Assembly (NCBI RefSeq): GCF_009389715.1
Contig: NC_052392.1
Coordinates: 36,257,360-36,321,359, forward strand
DNA: 64,000 nt
Reading direction: 5' to 3'
DNA from: Phoenix dactylifera
Lineage: Eukaryota; Streptophyta; Magnoliopsida; Arecales; Arecaceae
The notes under the pieces are model-generated. The model worked only from the letters and a program-made list of their open reading frames with translations, searched no databases and had not been told where the DNA came from. Both the position numbers and the translations under genes were made by a program. Each line of letters opens with the position of its first letter. The first letter of the stretch is position 1. This document shows positions 36,158 to 47,950 of the stretch, piece after piece.

Positions 36158-36621
36158 ACAGGATGTGAATAATATAAGAAAACTGATTGAAATCAAACCA
36201 TGAGCTATCTTTCATGGCACACATATACTCACACATATGAAGAGGAAAAATAAACCAAGAAAAATGGACGAAAGAAAAACATTGGTCTTCTAAACATTCC
36301 ACTAAAACTGAGTATAGACATTGATAGATCACCAAACATGAAAGAAAATTATATTACAATTGACAAACATTTTACAACACACGTAAAAAAAATGCTCAAA
36401 AGAATCATTCATTGCTTTTGGAGCTACGTCCAGCACCAATGGGAACGTAACAATGCCCCCAGTTGCCTACAAAATTGAATGAGTTGAAAAACTACATTCA
36501 TCCAAGACCCATAACAAACCGATGAAGTGCGTAGATGACAGGTTCCGCTTGAGATGCAGAGTAAAGAATGATTGTGTAAAGCATAACACTATCAGTATTT
36601 GTTCATAACATGCTCAATGTG

Positions 36622-39600
36622 CTATAATCCCAGAAATTGGGACAAGCGATCTGAAATATTAGCTATTACAAACCCAGCAAATACCTGCAGATACAAATAT
36701 AGGACAAAAAGAATGGATTAACAAATAAACATGCTGCAAATCTGAAACTTGAACGAGCTAAGCTGTGAAAATGATCTATTCATATACAGCATATATACTT
36801 TTGTGCGCACACTTGCAGCTCATGGTGCAAAATGTAAAGCAAGATTCTCTTTGGCTGTAAATATTAAGAAGAAAGAAGTAAAGGAAAAATGGAAAAAAAA
36901 GAAAAGAAGGAAAGAAAAAGCAAAAAAAAAGAATGAAAGGAAAGGAGGGGAGAAAAAAAGAAAACAAAAGGAAAGGCAGAAAAAAAAGGAAAGAAAGAAA
37001 AGAAGGGAGAAGAAGAAAGGAAAGAAAGGAAGAAGGAAGAAGGAAAAGAAAGGGAGGAGGAAGAAAAAGAAGAAAGAAAGAAACAATGAAGGAAAGAAAA
37101 GAAAGAAGAAAAAATAAACAAAGAGAAGAAATAGAGCAAAGAAGAATGGCAAAGAGACAGAGGATACCTATCGGAATCCTCAACCAGAATGGCCTCTAGG
37201 ATGGGGCGAGATAGCATGGTTCTTTGGAGAAACCGGGGCACCCTCATCCCACGAGATTTAAAACCTTGACTAGAATATAATTTCAAATAAAACAATTTGA
37301 ATGTGGCAGAAAGAATATATATTTTTCAGAATGCACTCATCAAAATTTAAAGCAGATTCCGTGGGCTACACAAATTAAATTTTCATCCAAGTTGAAAATT
37401 TAGAGTCGACAATAAAGTTTCAAACAAGAAATTGAACATATCATTTCATTAACAATCATGCATTTTTTGCCTATGATTCTTATGACCCTCACCCCTAAGC
37501 GAAGAAAAATAGTATCTACAGTTAAGTAATTCCCAATAAATGTCAATCATATTCATTTTATAATAAACAATATATGTACCTCCATTGCTTAAGCAGTAAC
37601 ACAAGGCAAGCTGCTTGGACATCTAGATAAAATAATAAAGTCTAAATTAAAGCATACATATAGTCACGCTAAAAACCACCATATTGAATTACCTGAGCTG
37701 ACCCGAGAATATAGACTGCTGAATAGTGCCGACCATGAATGACCATATCAGCAACCATGGCAAGTGGTATAGTGAGGGACATGCCTAAGGTGGCCACCAG
37801 GGGCGTGGTCCAAACAACACATAATGCCCTACATAAAGATCATCCTTCATCAAATGAACAAATCTATGTAATAAACATAAAGTTCAGGGATGTCTCGCAC
37901 ATACCAGAAATAGTCCGAGAGTACACTTCCAACAAAGCCATTAGCAAGAACAACTTCTTCCATTTTAGCTGAATGAGGTATCGTGAACTTGGGTTCAATC
38001 CCCAATGCAGTCAATGGCCACACTATAAAGAAAACAAAAGAAAAATAATACATTTACAAGAGTATGCAACAAAGCTAACGACAGATGGTTCAGTGGTTGC
38101 ACTATGTTCAGAAAGGATAGTGATATATCACTCCAATCAGAGAGAAAAAAAATAGGACAATAGATTGATGATATTGGAGAGCTTGAATCCTCTTCATTTA
38201 TCATTAAACAACAATTTTGTCATGAGAAGCATCCAGATGGCGGCCTAATTTAAGATATATTCATGATCATTTTGCATTAGATCCTAGGCCTGTTGCGTTT
38301 CAAAAATAAAGGGCCTGCCTGGTTGCCAGTAATAGGAGTTTTCATCTAGCTGGGGTTGCATGCTGCTATAGTAACAGCAACTTTAGTCATATTCTGATGT
38401 TCGTTTGCATATGTGACTAGTTAATGTATTTCAAAATATGACATTTGGGTGATTGTATCTGCTCATATAAAATACATATTTCATGTAAGTTAAGTGTGAG
38501 TACTGCAGCCTTAGTAACTACAACTAATTTATGACCATTCTAAACAGAGGGCAGGTTACTGTAAATGAGGAGTTGTTGGTAATTTACATGGTCCCCGCCA
38601 AATTTTAGTTAGTCAAGCACAGGAAAACTCATTTTACCTAGTGCAACCATGCCACCAGTTACTTGCGATCAAACAGGTTCAAAGGCCAGTATATTTTCAT
38701 AAGAACGGGAGAGGACTAATGCATTAGCAGAACTGCCATAAGATGATGATCTTGGTACTTTACGATGCCAATATTACTAGCAATTCTATAGATTGTATCA
38801 TGTACATATATTAGTTTTTGATATTCAGGCAACTCAAAGGAGTTTGAAGTAAGTAATGCGCTCTATTATCTTTTTCCACTTGTTTAATCCTCCCAAAGGA
38901 TGCCCCATGGTTCTTTTCCCGTCTACAAGTACTAGGTATTGTTGAGCAAATGTAGTAACTGTAATGAATGCAACATTTCGACAACTCATAGATCAATTAA
39001 TTTGCAGGGTGCTTTTGTGATCTTACTATAGCACATGTTGTTGTTAACCACCACCAAATGACATGTTTCTATCTATCATCCCTGTGAATACTGGGGTGCA
39101 TCTTCTCTTTTTCCGCTTTTTTTCTTTTGGTGTGGGTGTGGATTTTTTTCCTCTTTTTTTTTTTTTGGGGTGGTTGGGGGTGGATTTGCAGGTGGTGCTT
39201 GCAGGATTGGTTGTTTATGACTAACATGATAGTTGAGCCTTACCAAGCCACCATAGAGCTACAAGTGTAAAGAGTCCAACATATCCAAACAGCTTTTGAA
39301 CATCGATTCCTTGCCCTTCCTCTCCTGCAAACTTTTTGAGCAGAACTGCAAAAATAATGTTCCTGAGATTAGTGGTAGCCCAATAGTCCATTTAACCGAT
39401 TAGTGATTAGAAGAATGCAAAGGATAATATCCAACCAGTAAATAGACCATATGTCAAAGCTGAAAGAAGCCCAAAAAGATCCCCTACAAGAGACCTTTGC
39501 CCATTCCTGCGCATCATAGAATGCTGAAGCTCAAAGTTTGCCCATTACAAACATAAAGCTAAGAAATTCTTTGGACATGAAAATGACTAAACTAAAATAT

Positions 39601-42600
39601 TATAGAAGTTGTAGAAAGCATATTCACAAGTAGCTTAGCTTAAGTTCATTTAATATAAATTCAAGAAAGCACTCTCAGCAAAAGAAAAAATAAACAAATG
39701 AATCCTTTAAAAAAGCATGGCAGAAAACTTTTCATCCCAAAGTAAACCAACCACATATAACACGCATATAGAAGAGCTTACCCAGAGGAGATCAACTGTG
39801 ACTCATCCGCTGCCCACGTCTTACCCAGAGTTGTCATAGCAACACCGGCCATACTAACAAAAACAGCAACTACTTTTGCTATGTTTAGGGAATCTTGGCC
39901 CAGAATTACACCGATGAAAAGAGTAAAGAGTCCTGAAGTTGAAGATAGTACAGTAGTACTTGCAACACTAGTTCGTGCAAGCGCTGCATTTGACAAATAC
40001 TGTATTCATCCAACATGAGAAATTTTTTAGTATCTGTTGCTAGTTTAATAAGTAGATTTACGAGTAAAACTCATTCATTCATCAAAAAGAATAAATTGTT
40101 GAAATAAGAAGATAAATGAGAAAAATAGATAAGAATCTTTCAAGCAGAAATTTGATAAAGTATTTTGTTATTTCAATAAAGGAAGCGGCAAACATTTTTC
40201 AAATATATCAAAAGATAAAAATAAATAAAACAAAATAAAAATAAACTAACAAACATTCATCTTTTCACTTACATCAAAACTAAGTTTTACAAATCTAGCA
40301 GGGAAAAAAAGAGACAGGATAGGGTTATTATAATCAACAATTCCTTACACCAGCCCAAAACATAAATAAAAACAACATATGGTAACAAAATAAATACTGC
40401 AATGATTGTAAAATCTTACCTCTGTGACAAACCAAAGAGGGGCAAGATAGCATGCATAGATTGCAATTTCCCTAGTGGTTAACGTTCTATTCTCTTTCAG
40501 CACCTCAACTTCAACTTCAACTTCATCAAGTTTGACAATTAATGGATTTTCCTCTTCTTGTACGGAATGTTCTAGTTCACTGTCTTTCTTAGTTAAAGGG
40601 GCTTGTGATTCCATTTCCAAGATTTTCTGCATCCCACCAATTTTAAGAGAAGAATCCAGTCCAGATGGAGACTTGATGATGATTTCTGAAATTCTACCTC
40701 TTTTAGAAGAATGCCTTTTCAAAAAATTACATAACCAATCTTTGATAAATGCTATTGGTAGATAAACAACCATGAGAGAGGCCCCCAAATAAGTAACTGC
40801 GAATGGCTGTTTGTAGTCTGTGAATATGCCCTGCAGGACAGTGGTAAGGATATTCAGAATTTACAAATTAAAAGCAATTATGCTACAGATATCCAAAAGT
40901 CAACGAATCAGCTCAAAGAGTAGACCAGCCTTACAAGCCAAATATAGCCCAAAAGAAGTTAGTTTCTGCGTTCTTATCAGGTTGAATTTTCAGGAAGGGG
41001 TTTAATTCCACATGATTTCATAAAAAAACCAACACAACATACTAGGTTATCTTTCAATAACCCCCCTTGAATCATTTAGCTTTCCAACTAGCTACAAATG
41101 TACCAAAGTCTCATTAATCATTTAAAAATAATTGTTAACAGGCCACCAAGATACATCGTGAACAAAACGTAGAAATTATTCCTTTTATATAAATAAAAAA
41201 AGCTTGTTGTTTAAGGCCTTAAGCCATTATGACTAAATTAATTGAAGAAATGTAACTAAGTTGATCCTAGGATATGCTTCTTCCAACAAGTATCTAATTG
41301 ACTGGATCACCTTGACAGCTTACACTTTTCATGGAATTAGTTCCTCATTGATGCCATGCTACTAACAACCATTTATGATGTTTGACATCATTTGACAATT
41401 GAGTGATTCATGCTTCATATAAAGTGAATAACAAGATGCAATAAAAATGTAATTCTCAACCATATAGAGAGGAACAAACTTAGGCCACATACATGTTCAC
41501 CAATATCCAATTCAAAAATAGACCAAAGAAATGGGGAAGGTTTAAGAAGTTACAGCATAAAAATGATGAAGAACTATCTCCCACTATGGAGCACTAAGTA
41601 CCTACTATAGAGTATGGCTTTCGCTTTTTGAACTTTTGAACAACCTTTCTAACCAAACTTCTAATATTGCTACTGCTAACTAATAATACCAACATCGCAT
41701 GATTTCCATATTGCTACTTACTATACCTTTGATTTTGTTTTCTTAAACACAAATTTTGCATCCACTTAGTAAAAAGGAAACCAACAAAAAGTATTCTACT
41801 GAAGTCGCAATCTCGATTATAAATCCCATACAGGTACCATGTTGGTATTGTGTCAATACGCCTGATACTGAATCTAGTTCGGCATACTGAATCCCCATGC
41901 TGAGTCTCGGTTTGGTATCGATATGATAAAGTATGTCCACTTTGGGGGGATATGCACTGGTACAGTGAACCTTGATTTTACTTGATATTAATATATTATA
42001 TTTCATATTATCCATAAAGATGCTCCATGGTCACTTCAAAACCTTTCATTAGCACTTGCAGTCACTCCCCCACCCACTCTCAATTCTGGGAACTAAGGTT
42101 GAGCCTAGCATCCTTAAGCTCCTTAGCATGCCAACTGTTGATATTAAAATCTTGATTCCTTGTGTAGAAAACCAAGGATCTTGGAATTCATTTCCTGATT
42201 TAAGCTTTCATAAAGCTAGACAACACTTCCTTCTCATAGAAGGGTGGACTCCCAACCACCAGTGAAGTCAGAGGTCTACATTCCAGCAATTCCTGGTCAA
42301 AGGTCTGCATTCCAGAAATTCCTGGGCAAATGTCTTTGACCCTTATTTTAAATATAAGAACTGGATTCCAATCCACCTCTATTGGACCTCCAAATTTTAG
42401 ACCAACAAGCTATCTACTTAACCCAAAAAAATCACTTGTTCCCTGTAATTCATAGCTTATACATCTACTTCTCCTCCTTACCTTTTTCTTCTCCCATAGC
42501 CAGTACTCAGTTCCGCTTAGATTCTAGCCCAAGATCCCACTGCAGTCTTAGCAGTAAGAAGATTCTATTCAGGGTGTTGAACCTGTTTTTGAATCTCTCA

Positions 42601-45600
42601 AGAAAATCACTCCAGTACTTGCTTCCTAAGCAGTTTCTCTCTCCCACTCAGAGAGAGAGAGAGAGAGAGTTGCTTCTCCACACCTACACAACTGCACCGA
42701 AGTCCTCTTCTGTGCCTCGGGTAGCTAAGCTTCCATCCAACATTTGCCAATGGACATGTTGCAATCTCATTTTTATCCTTAAGCATTATTCTCATCATAA
42801 CATCGTTTAAATAACTGTTTACTGGCAATAACTCATAAAAACCATGATGACTCATTCCATCAACCCTTCTAAATTCCAATTGCTCAATAATTGACTCCAT
42901 GTTGGATAATGATTTTTCATCTGTAAGAACAAGCCTTGAATGGGCCGTATTGGACTGAAGTCGGCAGGCCCAACCGACTTCAGCCCGTGGTTTGAGGAGA
43001 AGCCAGAACAGAGGATTGCGAACGCGATCCTTTGCTCCATCTTTCTTGGTGTGATAGGGGCCAGATCCGCGGCAGCCCCGTAGTAGCTCCACGGCTGCCG
43101 ATCACGCTCAACCATCGTGCGAATCACGACGGTGAACGAGCCACGACCCCTTCGAAAACCCTCCTATAAAACCCCCTCGACCTTCTAATCAATCCACCCC
43201 TGACGAGTTCTTCTTCTTTCGTCCCTCTAGCATCTGACATACCGCCGCAACCAAGCTTCGCCACCTCAGATCTCCTTCCTTTCTCTGGATTTTTCTTTGG
43301 TTGCCCCTGTTTTCCCTATTCCGAGATCCATCTTCCCATTGGGAGCTGTCGTCGTCGGGAGACCCTTCGGCTCCGCCACACCCTGATAAGTTCTCTTGCT
43401 TCCTCCTTGGCCGAAGGAGCTGCCACCTAAGGTAGCTAGGAGCTTTGCCCCTTTCATTTTTCCCCTCTCTATTCTCTTGACCGGCCGAACCACCGTGGTA
43501 CTCACCTCCGGCTGCGCCATCGCACCACCAAGAACCGCTGGCCAGGCCACTGCAAGGCCATCGACCACCCCTTCCAGCCTCTCCTCCCTCTTTCCCCCTT
43601 CCTCCTTGTTTTGTTAGTCAACGGGATGAAGAACCCTATTGGGCCGTGTTTATTCATTTTGGGCTCTGTTCATCCATTGTTGGTCATGTCCATTTTGGAC
43701 CGCGTTCATCCCCATTTGGGCCAAGAGAAAAGAAAATAGTACCCGACTCTCCTTAATCGAGTGGATCTAAATCTTTTTCCTAATAATTGATCCGAACCAC
43801 TTGGACCGAGCCCGTGATCAGGATTAGACCAAGACTTGGATCGAGTCTCTCTCTAAGCCTCTCTTTTGCTAAACAAGACCTAGAATTATTAGTTCAAAGC
43901 CCTACCTTTCTTGTTGCTCGGATCCAAGTTGACCCCTGAGTGGACGCTCTGCACCACCTCGATACCCGGGCGGTAGACCGGCCATTACTTCAACCTCAGC
44001 TAGATTTGACTATTTTTTATCTTCACCATTGAATCCTCTTTGCTCAGACCGACCTGGGCAGTTGGGCATAATCATCTGACCAAACTGATCTAGGGACATG
44101 AGGCCATTCTCCAGTAGTGTTTAATTTGACTTCTGAAATGATGTTAAAATTAATAATATTTTAATGATATTAAACAGGTGCACCTGATTCATTTATTTAA
44201 AGTGGGATTTAAAGCGAGAAGAGATAAGTGACCTAATGCTTCAAAGTGTGTTTTTCAAATTACTTGGTAAAATAATTATTAGCTGATTAAATTATGATAT
44301 CTGTTTTATACTAGTTAAACGGGTCAGGCATGTTAATGTTATGATAATAATCATTTTAAAATTATGTTATATGTTATGAAATCTAGAAAATACGACTGGA
44401 TAAATTATGAAAAATCTGTTTTGTATGTATGCATTCTCAGCATGGCTATAATCTGGCCTGCCAATAGAGATTATTTGTTGGCCTTATCAACTGGTAATAT
44501 GTGAGAAACTGATTTCAACACTATATCATTGGTGATTAAAATAGTGGTAAACATTGTGCCACTGATAGTTAATAATAGTGATTTTTGGAACTTTATGCAA
44601 CCTATGCTATTGAATTACGTAGCCATAGCCTGATGTTGGATTTTTTATATCAGTTTATAAAAATAATAATAAATTTCAAAAGAGAAATATGTATTATTGA
44701 TGATTTATTTCATAGTCAATATTTTGTGCTTTAATTAAATATTTGGTGTGCTTTAATTAAATATTTAGCATGCTTTGACCCCACTTGAGGTATTGTGTTA
44801 CTTACTAGGCTAGTGAAGCTCATTATCATATTTTTTCTATTTTTCAAATCCAGATGCATAATCGCACGGGACTGGAAAGTGCGTTAGATCTTCTGAAGAT
44901 ATGTTCAATTGATGGCATTTTAGTCAGATTAGTTAGAGTATTTAATTTGATTTATGTTAATAGTTAGTATATATTGGCTTATGGCATTTTGAAACTATTG
45001 TAAGAACTATTTGATTAAGTTATTGATTAAATAAATTTTCAGAAATTATTATTACTTTCATATGATTTGTAGCCTTGCATATTCGTATGGTCCGTCGTAC
45101 AGGCATGCCGCATCTATTACGCCCCGGGTTCAAGGCGTGACATCATCTTTATAATTTCATTCCTGTCCTTAGCAACTTCATGGAGTTCTCCAGTTTTTTT
45201 TTTTACTTTTATTCTGCCATAGAAGAGGCATAGAATTCCAAGTTATGAAATTTCACAGAGTTCTTAACCGAAAATATAGAAAGTCCAAATTTTTAACTTT
45301 AGCTAAACCACACTCTGTCCCTTACAAAAAAAAAACACCTTTGGATGACATCTCCACCAATTCAGACCAACAAAATTAGGTACTCACAAAAGGAGCAAAA
45401 AAACTAAATTTTTTGAAAAGGGTTTCCATAAAAACCCACAATTCAAAGCACGAAAGACATGCAACAATAGATAGCAAACAAATTGAAATAAAACGATAAA
45501 ACACACCAAAAAAAAATGAAATTTTTGGAAAGGGATCCCGACCTGCGTCACTTCCGCGGAGGTGACCCATATAATAACAACCGCCCCGATGAGAAGCAAC

Positions 45601-45623
45601 CCAGCGTTGTACCTCCAACCCAT
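36622..45623 (-). CDS. EamA/DMT-superfamily transporter (SLC35F5-like)
   Basis: This is a predicted ten-helix membrane transporter of the drug/metabolite transporter superfamily; its substrate is unknown. Exons on the minus strand are 45623-45543, 40830-40420, 39999-39782, 39506-39436, 39345-39244, 38022-37905, 37828-37693 and 36684-36622. They sum to exactly 1200 bp (399 aa), every intron is GT-AG and phases match. Exon 1 encodes [20 protein letters not shown] (helix 1). Exon 2 adds helix 2, a ~100-residue acidic loop (EVEVEVEV) and helix 3. Exon 3 holds [20 protein letters not shown], typical of the family. The protein ends [19 protein letters not shown]. The family includes plant EamA-like proteins and yeast THI74/YML018C-type vacuolar proteins; localisation here is inferred only. 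Intron 1 (4.7 kb) contains a solo LTR, and intron 7 contains a polypyrimidine tract. Confidence 0.9.
36875..37135 (+). repeat. 260-bp purine-only tract (polypyrimidine on the gene's sense strand)
   Basis: The plus strand is almost entirely A and G (AAAGAAAGG, GAAGAAGG phrases) for about 260 bases. It lies in intron 7 of the EamA transporter. The transcribed RNA there is a long C/U tract about 200 bases before the last 3' splice site. The long ORFs across it (Lys/Glu/Arg or Phe/Leu/Ser-rich) are compositional artefacts. Confidence 0.95.
41820..41960. repeat. GGTAC/GGTAT-rich degenerate repeat in the EamA intron
   Basis: Phrases such as GGTACCATGTTGGTATTG, CGGTTTGGTATCGATATG and GCACTGGTAC recur here. 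The same vocabulary occurs at 60890-61080. It is probably a small non-autonomous element, with ends unclear. Confidence 0.4.
42922..45142. mobile_element. Solo LTR, 2221 bp, in intron 1 of the EamA transporter
   Basis: It begins TGTAAGAAC and ends GCGTGACA, with TGT/ACA inverted ends. A perfect 5-bp target duplication TCATC flanks it (42917-42921 and 45143-45147). It has no gag-pol sequence, so it is a recombined single LTR. A TATAAAA at 43165-43171 on the plus strand suggests an orientation opposite to the host gene. Large LTRs ending in GCGTGACA are familiar from plant Gypsy elements (Del/Tekay type), but that lineage call is from memory. Confidence 0.85.
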
Positions 45624-45639
45624 ACCTCTTTCTCCTCCT

Positions 45640-47750
45640 CCGATCCAGCAACACACAAGAAGAAGAAGAAGAAGAAGAAACAATCCAAACCCGAGCTCCT
45701 CTCGAGGAACGAAGAAGCTCAAAGGTCACGAAGATCTAGGCGCCGGCCAGTCAACGCCAATCCACACCAAGCCTCCTCGCCTACGAGAATCCCGCGATCC
45801 GGCCCCGCCAGGCCCCATTGCGAACGGCGAAAGCTCAGCTATCGAGAGGCAGAGATGGAATTGCGTCGGTTCCCTTCTTCCTCTCGTTTGGAGCCCCTCT
45901 TTTCTTCTCCTTTTCTTTGTCGGCAGGAGAAGACCGAAGAGAGGAGGCGGAGTCGGGAACCGGATCCGAAAGCAAGGCGAAGCTAGAATACCGGTTCGGA
46001 TTTTATGGCGGCATCTGAAAAAATAGCGGTTGTTTCGTTAATGTCAGATCTGGGACAAAATCTTTCTTCGCTTCGCCCCCTCTTATTAGTCTCTTCTTCT
46101 ACTTGGAATTTTTAGGTGGTGGGGTTGGGCGTCATAAAACGAAAGGAGAATGCGTACATTCATTATTAGACCGGCCCGGTCAAAGAGTTGGCACCTTTCC
46201 TTCATTCTTCTTTACCAATTTAAAGACATTTTTAACCGTAGCTTACCTTTCATGTGACAAAAATAAATAAATACATAAATTGCAAATAGAAAGAGTTAAT
46301 GGAGCCAATCCGATGATCCTGATGAATTCTATCACATGTAACGTCCTACTATTTTAAGGGACACTCAAACTTGTTGCTTGGACTGCATGCTTATGCTTCA
46401 AGAACAATTCTGGGTTCAATTTGTATGCACAAAAAGTTGTCTCCTATCACGAGTTGAAATGAGATTGTTATGAATCACAAAATTAGGGTTGATACATTGG
46501 ATTGTTAAACATAACATTGCCAAGATGGATCTAAATTATTTTTTTATATGTGCATGATGGGAACCCTGAAGCATTTGCCATACTTTGAAGACACTTAGGA
46601 GATAACGTGGTGCTAACTTAGCGTCAACTCAAACAAATAATATGAAAAATCAGAATAGAGAGTCGGAATTATTCATTATAAGAGAAATTCGTGACACAAG
46701 AGCATGCAAACAAAAAACTATTTCTATTTTTCTCAAGCTTAGTCTGGCAAATGGAAACATACATAAACATTTGAGAAAAACATAAAACAATATTTTAATT
46801 TATTTCTTTCTTTTCTTTTCCCCTTAAAATTCTATCTTAGTCTTTTTAGTACGATCATACTAAAACTTAAAGAGAGGAGACAATCTGAGAAAATGAAAGA
46901 ACAAGTTCAACAAGAAATTTGGCAATTGCCTTTTTTGTAAATTTTTGTTAAAATAAATTGAATCAAAGATATTTCAAGGAGAAATATAAAAAATTGCCTG
47001 CTTCCGAGGATGATATTATCTAAGATGTTAATAGCTAGTTTGAGAATGGCCAAGCAGAAGGCTCTTTGACTTTACCTACTTGTTCGTTGAGATGCTTGAT
47101 GTATATCATTTTAATATGCGATTTATCAATTTCATCATAAAAATTTGTATCCAAACAAAAGAATCAAAATTTGTCTTTTTTACTGTAGAATAGAAATAGG
47201 TTTAACCAGACCGATATTAGTTTGTCATTTTTTGGTAGGTTAACCGAAACCATCTTTGAAAATTTGCCTGCTTGTCTGGTACTGCCCAATTGATTCTTTC
47301 AATAAGGGGATAGGACCTCTCTCTGTTATCATAATATTGTTTCTTTATGGTCAAATAAAGCTTTTGGATGGCGATGTTTGGTCTCCTCCAACTACAGGGG
47401 AAGGTCCCCAGCCTCTATCTTTGCCAGCTAATTATTATGACATGCGGAGGGTGATGTTAAGATTGTGATGATGATGGATATAAAAGGGCAGGAAAGAGCC
47501 CCATTACTCACGCATATGGGAAAGTAACCGGCAAACATACCATCCAATAATTCTTCGGGATTGTTACTACCAAGCAGATAGTAACAACATTCTCAATCAG
47601 TTTGGAAAAAGACACAAGAGAGAATGGAGAGCATCCCTACCAAAGAATATTATGAATCAGACAATGGATTTTATACTCGCTATCACCACCTGGTGAGTTT
47701 GGTTAGAACGGCAACGGTGTTCTGGTTCCAGGCATACTCCTATCAGAAAA
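45640..47750. other. 5' flank of the EamA transporter and intergenic DNA
   Basis: 45640-46000 is GC-rich and probably holds the 5' UTR and promoter of the minus-strand transporter gene. ORFs on the plus strand here are compositional shadows. 46020-47750 is AT-rich with no recognisable coding sequence. Confidence 0.4.
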
Positions 47751-47759
47751 TCATGAAAC

Positions 47760-47950
47760 AGTTTTTTTTTTTTTTTTTGCTAAAACGGATGATTCATATA
47801 ATTCTAGTATGAATACATCTAATAAAATCGGAAAACAACAAGTTCCGGAGTGATTAGTTATATAAAAGGTCATTCAATCTGCAGCTCCGTTAGTTTCTCT
47901 AAACACGTGCTTGGATAGTATCCTTCAAAACAGACCAAAGTGACCGAAAG
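47760..47950 (-). pseudogene. LINE 3' end with RNase H tail and poly(A)
   Basis: The minus strand reads HVFRETNGAAD, a stop, then phrases ending in ILLDVFIL. It stops at a run of about 18 A (poly-T on the plus strand at 47761-47778). This is the expected 3' end of an L1-type insertion: the RNase H C-terminal motif, a short trailer, then a poly(A) tail. Sequence further upstream on this strand (48309-47989) is open for 106 codons but I do not recognise it. Confidence 0.65.

Noticed and set aside
36749-37295. Lys/Glu/Arg-rich and Phe/Leu/Ser-rich ORFs
   Set aside because: They arise from the purine tract, which translates openly in any frame. There is no domain, and the tract lies in an intron.
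38308-38620. Possible MITE starting GGGCCTGCCTGG in EamA intron 5
   Set aside because: The left end looks Tourist-like, but I could not find a matching inverted right end or target duplication.
42607-43617. ORFs of 90-160 codons on both strands
   Set aside because: They lie across the solo LTR boundary or within it and show no gag, pol or host domain.
45516-46026. Plus-strand ORFs of ~155 codons
   Set aside because: They overlap the minus-strand first exon and GC-rich 5' flank of the EamA gene and have no recognisable domain.
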